The notes beneath the pieces were generated by a model. It was not told where the DNA came from. It made no database searches and was given only the letters and a program-made list of their open reading frames with translations. Both the position numbers and the translations under genes were made by a program. Below are positions 7,091-13,161 of a stretch of 13,161 bases of DNA, one piece after another. This DNA is from Syntrophales bacterium (GTDB lineage Bacteria > Desulfobacterota > Syntrophia > Syntrophales > UBA2210), in assembly GCA_028715865.1 (NCBI GenBank), contig JAQUQY010000019.1, positions 1 through 13,161 of the forward strand, read 5' to 3'. The first letter of the stretch is position 1; each line of letters opens with the position of its first letter.

Positions 7091-8374
7091 ATGAACGTGT
7101 TTGACACACTCAAGGAGCGTGGATTCATAGAGCAGGCGTCCGATGAACCCCTGATCAGGGAGCTGCTGGAAAGGGAAAGGATAACCTGCTACATAGGATT
7201 CGACCCCACGGCCATGAGTCTGCACATTGGAAGCCTGGTTCCCATCATGGCGCTCGCTCACATGCAAAGGGCGGGACATCGTGTAATAGCCCTCGTAGGT
7301 GGGGGGACGGGCCTTATCGGCGATCCCAGCGGAAAGTCAGAACTGCGCCGCGTGCTGACGCGGGAGGATATAGAGGCTAATGCAGAATCAATAAAGCTGC
7401 AGCTTTCCCGTTACCTTGACTTCAGCGACGGAGAAGCTCTCCTGCTCAACAACGCCGATTGGCTATCAGGCCTCAACTACATTGAGTTTTTACGGGACGT
7501 GGGCCGTCATTTCAGCGTAAACCGTATGCTCGCCGCGGAAAGTTATCGGATGCGCCTGGAAACGGGTCTCACCTTTATTGAATTCAACTACATGCTGCTT
7601 CAGTCCTATGATTTTTCTTATCTGTCACACCATTACGACTGCGTGCTTCAGATGGGAGGAAACGACCAATGGGGAAATATCGTGGCCGGGATAGACCTGA
7701 CCAGGCGGCTGTCGGGAAAACAGGTTTTCGGTCTCACCTTTCCCCTAATTACAACCTCCCAGGGGGGCAAGATGGGCAAAACGGAAAGGGGTACGCTCTG
7801 GATAGACGGAGCCCTGACACCCCCCTACGAGTACTACCAATACTGGGTCAACACCGATGACGCCGATCTGGAAAGGTTTCTCGCCCTCTTTACCCTTCTT
7901 CCAATGGAGGAAATCGACGCTGTAAAAAATCTCGCCCACAGTGAACTCAATATGGCAAAATCAGTTCTCGCCTTCGAGGCGACTAAAATCACTCACGGCG
8001 AGGAAGCTTCCCTGGCCGCATGGAAAGCCGCGGCATCCGCCTTTCACGCCAAGCCTGTTGATGAAAAGCTTTTCCCATCCAGCGGTATCCCGAGGGCGGC
8101 AGTGGTGGAAGACACTTCGGCCATACCTGCCATTATTGTGAAACAGGATATGCTTGAAAAGGGCATTCCCGCCTTTGAACTCTTCGCGGAAACAGGCCTC
8201 TGCTCTTCCCGGGGCGAAGCCCGGAGGCTTATTTCGCATGGATGAGCCTATGTGAACGGCAGGGTCGTTGAGGCTATCGATGAACTGGTCGGAGTTGAAC
8301 AGCTCGATGCCGGAGGCGAAATGCGTTTGCGGAAGGGCAAGAAGAAGTACGTCATCCTGCGTACCGAAACCTGA
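7091..8374 (+). CDS. tyrS: Tyrosyl-tRNA synthetase, interrupted by an in-frame TGA in the S4 domain
   Basis: A class I synthetase that charges tRNA-Tyr in the cytoplasm. Visible are the HIGH-type motif HIGS (45-48), QSYDF (171-175), GGNDQWGN (189-196) and the KMSKS-type loop KMGKT (227-231). The catalytic core is complete, but the frame stops at TGA 8243-8245 after 384 codons. The same frame then continues for 42 codons (AYVNGRVVEAIDEL... to ...KKKYVILRTET) and ends at TGA 8372-8374, which is the rest of the C-terminal tRNA-binding S4 domain. Read through, the protein has 427 positions, normal for the family. The stop replaces the second glycine of the usual SHGGAYVNG-like turn, so one base (GGA to TGA) separates it from an intact gene. 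The enzyme is normally essential; a sequence error or a recent mutation is likely. Confidence 0.93.
8243..8245 (+). other. In-frame TGA inside tyrS
   Basis: This TGA stands between GGA (8240-8242) and GCC (8246-8248), where TyrS homologues usually have a glycine codon. The reading frame and the protein similarity carry on without any shift on both sides, so the lesion is a substitution and not an indel. Other genes here (ymdB, zapA, the desulfurase-like gene) end at TGA, so the codon is an ordinary stop in this genome. Confidence 0.9.
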
Positions 8375-8406
8375 TAAGAAACTCAATCTCTTGGACGCCA
8401 GAGAAC

Positions 8407-9012
8407 CTACCCTTCGAGGTAATCGCCCAGATGTTTAACTATTGCGCTTTCAGCTCCGAAGTAAAAGTGATCCGTCCCCCGGACAATCCTTAAGGGGCAC
8501 CCCGACCTTTCCGCGAACTCTTTGAGCTTTCCCAGGGGACAGAACTGGTCGCTGTCGCCGCAGATGATAAGGCCGCATTTATCCTCCAGGTTTCCAAGGT
8601 CAAAGTCTAAAAAGTCCAGGGGCGGCGACACCATGATGAAATAGGAGAAAAGCTCCCGGCGATCCGCGATTTTCGAATTAACCCAGGCGCCGAAGGAGTA
8701 GCCCGCGAGTACGGGATTCTCTATTCCTTCCCCCGCGAGAAATGAAAGCGCCCCTATCACGTCATCCCTTTCTCCCTCGCCGTTGTCAAAGAGTCCTTCA
8801 CTTCGACCGACTCCCCTGAAATTAAATCGAAGAGTAGAAAAGCCCCTTTCGCGGAAAGCGGAAACCATTGCTGCCACAACGTTGTTGGACATGCTGCCCC
8901 CCATCTGAGAGTGGGGGTGGGTTATTACGGCCCCAAGGCGGCCGGTTCCCCGGCCGTAAAGACCTTCCAGCTTGACTTTTCCTCCATTGAAAAAAACGGT
9001 TTCTTCTTTCAT
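8407..9012 (-). CDS. Alpha/beta hydrolase (COG2945-like)
   Basis: A 201-residue cytoplasmic serine hydrolase of the small dienelactone-hydrolase-like group. The pattern HPHSQMGGSMSN (32-43) after the first strands is typical of this family and forms part of the oxyanion region. FNFRGVGRSEG (64-73) follows. The nucleophile elbow is GYSFGA with Ser106; the acid is probably Asp155 in GDSDQF (152-157) and the base His182 in GTDHFYFG (179-186). Substrate is unknown; no signal peptide is present. AAGG lies 7 nt before ATG 9012. It follows the FAD protein by 39 nt on the same strand and is probably in one transcript with it. It converges with tyrS across only 32 nt. Confidence 0.9.
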   Translation of the reverse strand: MKEETVFFNGGKVKLEGLYGRGTGRLGAVITHPHSQMGGSMSNNVVAAMVSAFRERGFSTLRFNFRGVGRSEGLFDNGEGERDDVIGALSFLAGEGIENPVLAGYSFGAWVNSKIADRRELFSYFIMVSPPLDFLDFDLGNLEDKCGLIICGDSDQFCPLGKLKEFAERSGCPLRIVRGTDHFYFGAESAIVKHLGDYLEG

Positions 9013-9051
9013 GTTTCAACCTTTTCTTCTTTTTTGGGCATGATAACGCGG

Positions 9052-10587
9052 TCAGGTTCTTTCCGCCAGCGCAAGTGCCGTTTTTATGCCGTCGGCGGCG
9101 CTGGAAAGTATGCCGCCGGACCAGCCGCTTCCTTCACCAAGGATGAAAAGATTGTCAAATCCCGGTGAGAGGCCATTACTGTCCCGTAGAGCCTGTATTG
9201 GTGATGAGGTCTTGCTTTCCAGCCCCATAATGATGCCATTATCGAATCCTCTTATTTTTTTGCAGAAATCCCGTAATCCATGGGTTATCGCGGGGACGAC
9301 GGCGGGGGGAATAAGTTCCCGCAGCGGAGCCGGCTGAAGGCCGAGTGGGTAGCTTGTTTCCGGGATCTCCACCGTCTCTTTTCCCTCGATGAAATCTGAT
9401 ATTTTGCAGAAAGGCGCGCGGTATCCTCCGCTATAACGATAGAAGCTTTCTTCCAGCTCTTCCAGATAATCCAGTGTCTCTTCCGGTGTAATGTCTCTGC
9501 CCGCCAGTTGTTCAGGCGTCACGCCCGCCACGCAGGCGGCGTTGGCGAATAGTCCCTTCCGGGAGTAACGGCTCATGCCGTTAACGGTGTTTCTGTTTTC
9601 AAAGGCCGTTGAGGGTACCACAACTCCTCCGGGACACATGCAGAAGGTATAGACGGGAAAAGATCCGTCTCCCCCGGAGGTGAGTCGGTACTCGGCGGCC
9701 TTCACGCCCGGAAGCCTTTCGACTCCCCACTGGGCCATATTTATCACTTCCTGGCGGTGTTCGACCCGGGATCCCAGGGCGAAGGGTTTGGCGCGAAAAG
9801 GAACGCCATGGGCCATAAGCATGCGCCATGTGTCGAAGGCTGCGTTCCCCGGCGCTACAAGACAGTGATCCAGATCAATGGCGCCCGCCGTCGTGAGGGC
9901 GCCGGTTACCCTGCCTGAGGATACATGAAGAGCATCAAGCCTGGTTTCAAAAAGAATCCTTCCTCCCCTGTCCAGAAAATCTGATCTCAGGTTTTGGGCT
10001 ATTTTTAAGAGGTTGTCGCTTCCCAAATGAGGATGGCCAAGATACTCAATGTCCTCGGGGCCGCCTGCCGCGCGATATCGCTTCAGAACGTATCGGCGCT
10101 CCTTTGAAATATGTTTGGACCTTGAGGTCAGCTTTCCGTCTGAAAAGGTTCCGGCTCCCCCCTCCCCAAAGGCGTAGGTGCCAAGGGGATCGAAACGGCC
10201 CGTTCTTTCGAAGGCGTTGATTCGCCCGGACCTCCGGTTAACATCGGTTCCCCGCTCTATCAGGGTTACATGGAAGCCCGCCTGCTGAAGAACCAGTCCC
10301 GCGAAAAAACCGGCGGGACCGCTTCCTGTGACCAGGACCCGATCCGTTCTCTTTTTGTAAGGAATCTCGAGAGCGGCGGTCAGCGGGGGGCCGTCACCGG
10401 GCAGTTCCGGCGACCTTACCATTGCCCGCAGCTTCCAGTGAATGGCCTTCTTGTTTCGCGCGTCAAGACTTTTCCCCAGCAGGGTAACGGTTACCTTCCT
10501 GAGTCCCAGCATTTTTTTTGCCGATTCCTTCAGCTCTTCTTCCGTGTAGTCAGTGGAAAGAAACAGCTCTATTATCTTGTATCCCAT
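9052..10587 (-). CDS. FAD-dependent dehydrogenase-like protein (COG2509 family)
   Basis: A 511-residue flavoprotein of a widespread but poorly characterised family. It opens with a small N-terminal domain (about residues 1-75), then the FAD-binding fold VLVTGSGPAGFFAGL with GSGPAG (88-93), the family signature FGEGGAGTFSDGKLTSR (140-156), and a C-terminal FAD motif NLFILGEGSGWSGGILSSAADGIK (479-502). No membrane segment or iron-sulfur cysteines are seen. The reaction is unknown; a redox role on a small molecule is all that can be inferred. I prefer ATG 10587, which has GGTGG 5 nt upstream, to GTG 10596, which adds three residues. It lies 31 nt downstream of the 5'-nucleotidase and 39 nt upstream of the hydrolase, so the three probably form an operon. 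Confidence 0.9.
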   Translation of the reverse strand: MGYKIIELFLSTDYTEEELKESAKKMLGLRKVTVTLLGKSLDARNKKAIHWKLRAMVRSPELPGDGPPLTAALEIPYKKRTDRVLVTGSGPAGFFAGLVLQQAGFHVTLIERGTDVNRRSGRINAFERTGRFDPLGTYAFGEGGAGTFSDGKLTSRSKHISKERRYVLKRYRAAGGPEDIEYLGHPHLGSDNLLKIAQNLRSDFLDRGGRILFETRLDALHVSSGRVTGALTTAGAIDLDHCLVAPGNAAFDTWRMLMAHGVPFRAKPFALGSRVEHRQEVINMAQWGVERLPGVKAAEYRLTSGGDGSFPVYTFCMCPGGVVVPSTAFENRNTVNGMSRYSRKGLFANAACVAGVTPEQLAGRDITPEETLDYLEELEESFYRYSGGYRAPFCKISDFIEGKETVEIPETSYPLGLQPAPLRELIPPAVVPAITHGLRDFCKKIRGFDNGIIMGLESKTSSPIQALRDSNGLSPGFDNLFILGEGSGWSGGILSSAADGIKTALALAERT

Positions 10588-10618
10588 TAGGTCCACCAGG
10601 CATCAATGATTATTGATA

Positions 10619-12576
10619 TTAATAGAATCGAAGTTTCATAGCCCTTCGCCGCCTTTTACGGATGATCTTTACAATCAGAGCAGGCGTCAGCAGGATCAGA
10701 ATCGCGAGGGCGAGAAAGGCATGGGTAATAATGGTTCCTCCCCGGACCATGTCTACGGGATTCCATGAGGGCTCAGCCACGATGCGGCCCTCCGGTACGG
10801 CGTAGCGGAGGGGTATGTCGGGGAGGCCGTCGCCGGTCCTGTCGGGAAAGCTCTTCATGTATGAAGCCAGGGCGAGCCACTCCTTGATCTCCTGTTGCGT
10901 TCCATCGGGCCTGGATTCGTTGACGATGCCCTCGGTCATCTTCCCGAGAGGCGCTCCTTCCCGGTTTTTCAGCTCCATTGAAAGTATTCCCTTCGAAACA
11001 TGGCTGATGTAATCAACCATGTGGGCCGTATAGAGATTGGCGGCAACGCGGTAAAGTCGCTTTTTTTCACGGGAACCCACGTTCCATTTTCATCCCGCAC
11101 CTCGATGGAGGTGACCCGGTCAAAGGGCAGCCGGTTGGGGTTATAGGTGAATCGAAGGCCCGAAATCTGCAGGTGGGCATCCTTTTTCATTGCCGATACG
11201 GTTGTTTCCACTTCCATGAGCTTCTTCAGCTCCGCGCCGGTCAGGTAACCCGTTATGAGGGGGTAGCCGGGTTTTCCGTCGGGACCGATTCCAAGGGACA
11301 GAACCCTGAAGATATCATCCACTGATATGAGACCCTTCCTTATGTAATCACGAATATGCCCCATTGGCTGGATTGCCAGATGCACCTGTTCATAATCTTC
11401 ACCCTCGGCCCGCTCTATTGCGAAGCGGTATGCATCGGTAATAAGGTTTCCCAGGCCTGTTTCACCTGGATGCTCTGAGGCGTAGTCCAGCGTTTCCGTT
11501 GAAAAATCAATCATGGCAACAACCTGGTCGAAATGAAGTCCCAGGGGTCCCAGGAAGCCTTCATCTATAAGGCTCTTGAAATCCCTTATCTTTTTAGCAA
11601 CTTCTTTGTTGCCTGGAATGTCTTCCGTAACCGGTTCAAGGACATAGGAAAGCATTCGGGGTTTTTCGCCTTCCGGCAACTCCATTTCGAGAACACCGAG
11701 AAAGGCGCCGTAGTTTCCCGCTGACACAATATGAGTGTCGCCGATGACGATGGGTTCCTCCAGAAGGGTATGGGTGTGGCCGCTGATAATAACGTCGATG
11801 CCTTTAACCCGTTGGGCCAGCAGTTCGTCTTCAGAGTATTTTTTTACAGGCGATGTCCCCGTGTGAGACAGGCATATCACAAGGTCCACCTGCTCGCGTT
11901 TTCTCAGTATGTCCACGATTTTTCCGCTCTCTTCCGCGGGATCAGAGAAGGTCAGCGGCGCGGCGAAAGGGGCGTCAACCTCGGCTTTCCTTCCAAGGAT
12001 TCCGAAGACTCCCACGCGGATGTCCCCTTTTTCGATGACCAGGTATTTTTTCACCGGATAGGCCAGGAATTCTTCCTTCAAGGCCCTGTCCCTTGGATCA
12101 TCGACGGTAAATACAACATTGGAAGCCACTATGGCGGGCGAATCGTCCAGGCGCTCCCGGGCGGCGGCCAGGGAGCGCGCCAGACCGTCGGGATTAAAAT
12201 CGTACTCATGGTTTCCGATGGTTATGGCATCGTAGCCCATCTCCGACATCAGGCGTAATTCCCAGGCCTCGGTCATGAAGGCGGTGTGAAAGAGGGTGCC
12301 CATGCTGAAATCGCCCGCATCAACGAGGAGGATGGGGGATTTCCCGACTCGCTCCCTCTGTTCATTAATAAGGGTGGCCAGCCGGGCGTATCCGCCTGCC
12401 ATGGCGAAGTTTCCCTCCGGTTGTTCCTGGCGCTGGGGAAGAAAATAGGAATGAAGATCGTGCGTGAAGAGAATCGCGATGCTCCGCTTATTACCGGCTT
12501 CTGCGAGACCGGAAAGGAGCATGAAGGCGAGTATGGAGAAAAAAATGGCGCAAAAACGACGATGGTTCCGATTCAT
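10619..12576 (-). CDS. Secreted, membrane-anchored 5'-nucleotidase / UDP-sugar hydrolase family protein, frameshifted
   Basis: Two overlapping frames together make one protein of about 652 residues. The first (from ATG 12576) has a signal peptide (basic start, hydrophobic 10-22, AEA near 25-27) and a metallophosphoesterase domain: THDLH (38-42), DAGDF (86-90), GNHEYD (121-126), SHTG (237-240) and SGHTHT (265-270). A 5'-nucleotidase C-terminal domain follows, but its usual NxGGIR is QPMGHIR (403-409), so substrate binding may differ. After Lys505 the frame drifts; the second frame resumes at RLYRVAANLYTAHM and ends at 10619 with a hydrophobic helix and a basic RKRRRR tail, a C-terminal membrane anchor. 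The likely job is hydrolysis of phosphate esters in the periplasm. AGGTG stands 8 nt before ATG 12576; a longer frame from 12636 overlaps the promoter and is rejected. Confidence 0.9.
11061..11067 (-). other. A7 homopolymer at the frame break of the 5'-nucleotidase gene
   Basis: On the coding strand the order is GTG, seven A, then GCGACT. The upstream frame reads it as Val-Lys-Lys-Ser and soon loses similarity, reaching a stop at about 10969. Adding one A (eight A) gives Val-Lys-Lys-Lys-Arg-Leu-Tyr and joins the two halves exactly. A missing base in a homopolymer is the simplest cause. Equally, a -1 ribosomal slip or an RNA polymerase slip adding one A would produce the full protein. Confidence 0.85.
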
Positions 12577-12601
12577 AAAGGGACACCTCCCACGGTTGGG
12601 G

Positions 12602-12630
12602 ACTATGGCAAAGAAGACCTGGGGTGTCAA
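12602..12630 (-). promoter_or_regulatory. Sigma70 promoter of the 5'-nucleotidase operon
   Basis: On the minus strand a perfect TTGACA (12630-12625), a 17-nt spacer and CATAGT (12607-12602, 4 of 6 to TATAAT) predict a start near 12595. This leaves a short leader of about 19 nt with the ribosome site just before ATG 12576. It implies that the nucleotidase, FAD protein and hydrolase can be transcribed apart from the desulfurase-like gene upstream. Confidence 0.65.
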
Positions 12631-12665
12631 TTGCAATTCCGGATATGGGCGGGGCGGCCCGAAGG

Positions 12666-13161
12666 TCAGCGGGAGATTGTTTCCAGCGCGTCAAGGGCGG
12701 CATCGATTTCTTCTTCAGTGTTGAAAAAGCCCGGGCTGAAGCGCACAGTGCCCTCGGGAAAGGTTCCCATGGTGCGGTGCGCCGAGGGGGCGCAGTGAAG
12801 CCCGGGACGCGTCATTATGGAAAAGTCTTCATCCAGAGTCTGGGATATTGCTGATGGCGCGATTCCGGGTATTGTAATAGAAATTACGGGGGTCATTTTT
12901 TCCGGGTCGGCTGTTCCATGGAGAACCACCTTTTTCAGAAGAGCAATTCCGTCAAGAAAACGCCTGAGCAGACGGGTTTCCTTTTCATGAATAGCGGGGA
13001 TCCCCGTTTTCATGATGAAGTCGATGCCCGCTCCAAGTCCCGCAATTCCGGGGCTGTTGGGCGTTCCCGATTCAAAACGGTCAGGCATGAAGAGGGGCTG
13101 GTCTTCCTTTTCGGACAGACTTCCCGTTCCGCCCCGGAGCAGGGGGGTCATTATCTCCTCG
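12666..13161 (-). CDS. Cysteine desulfurase-like class V aminotransferase, C-terminal part (runs off right edge)
   Basis: The last 164 codons of a PLP-dependent enzyme; the frame is open to the window edge (the residues before MTPLL read EEI), so the apparent ATG at 13151 is internal. Visible features are RGGTGS, a segment around PDRFESGTPNSPGIAGLGAGI typical of the TIGR01977 (EF2568) desulfurase-like family, and RPGLHCAPSAHRTMGT, whose cysteine sits where SufS and IscS carry the catalytic Cys. The PLP lysine and the first half lie outside the window. The family removes sulfur or selenium from cysteine or selenocysteine in related enzymes; the exact substrate of this subgroup is not established. 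The gene ends 89 nt before the nucleotidase start, and that gap holds a promoter, so the two are not necessarily cotranscribed. Confidence 0.9.
   Translation of the reverse strand, partial: EEIMTPLLRGGTGSLSEKEDQPLFMPDRFESGTPNSPGIAGLGAGIDFIMKTGIPAIHEKETRLLRRFLDGIALLKKVVLHGTADPEKMTPVISITIPGIAPSAISQTLDEDFSIMTRPGLHCAPSAHRTMGTFPEGTVRFSPGFFNTEEEIDAALDALETISR

Noticed and set aside
8243..8245. TGA in tyrS as selenocysteine or as a reassigned glycine codon
   Set aside because: No selenoprotein role is known for this TyrS position and no convincing SECIS-like hairpin directly follows. TGA ends several other genes in the window, so a general recoding of UGA as glycine does not fit.
8388..8403. Bidirectional terminator between tyrS and the hydrolase
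   Set aside because: CTCT-T-GG can pair with CCAGAG, but the loop is 3 nt, the stem is bulged, and no T-run follows on either strand.
10619..11080. Separate 153-codon gene downstream of the nucleotidase
   Set aside because: Its ATG lies inside the upstream frame without a ribosome site, and its first real residues continue the nucleotidase domain. It is the second half of one frameshifted gene.
11731..12258. Plus-strand frame of 175 codons inside the nucleotidase region
   Set aside because: Antisense shadow; the minus strand here encodes the metal-binding motifs of the phosphoesterase domain.

Overview
The window looks like chromosomal DNA of an anaerobic Desulfobacterota (former Deltaproteobacteria), perhaps a Syntrophales-like lineage. 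The main reasons are an HdrA/GltD-type iron-sulfur flavoprotein and the grouping of zapB-like, zapA, 6S RNA, rny, ymdB and tyrS genes. The taxonomy is inferred from gene content only. Apart from two damaged reading frames it is ordinary housekeeping DNA. I see no phage, transposon, CRISPR array or tRNA.

Layout. (1) 1-1336, minus strand: the N-terminal 445 codons of a large HdrA-GltD fusion oxidoreductase that runs off the left edge, with a candidate promoter upstream. (2) 1512-2096, minus: the ribosome-assembly GTPase EngB/YsxC, overlapped by 4 nt by a doubtful 54-codon basic ORF. (3) 2097-2614: a divergent intergenic region with a strong inverted repeat and a good promoter for dus. (4) 2615-3601, plus: a DusB-like tRNA dihydrouridine synthase. 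(5) 3680-8374, plus: tandem promoters, then a short coiled-coil protein, ZapA, 6S RNA, a long hairpin, RNase Y, YmdB phosphodiesterase and tyrosyl-tRNA synthetase. This block combines cell division, RNA polymerase regulation, mRNA decay and translation. (6) 8407-13161, minus, convergent with tyrS: an alpha/beta hydrolase, a COG2509-type FAD protein, a secreted membrane-anchored 5'-nucleotidase with its own sigma70-type promoter, and the C-terminal part of a cysteine-desulfurase-like PLP enzyme that runs off the right edge.

Two genes are interrupted. tyrS has a TGA exactly where the S4-domain glycine codon GGA is expected, and 42 further sense codons follow in the same frame. The 5'-nucleotidase gene has a one-base frame break at a run of seven A. 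Each is one base change away from an intact gene, so sequencing or assembly error is the simplest reading. For the A7 run, slippage that restores the frame is a real alternative.

I did not find a convincing new biological system. The items most worth a second look are the 6S RNA with its attached hairpin, the HdrA-GltD fusion, the two interruptions and the intergenic inverted repeat upstream of engB.
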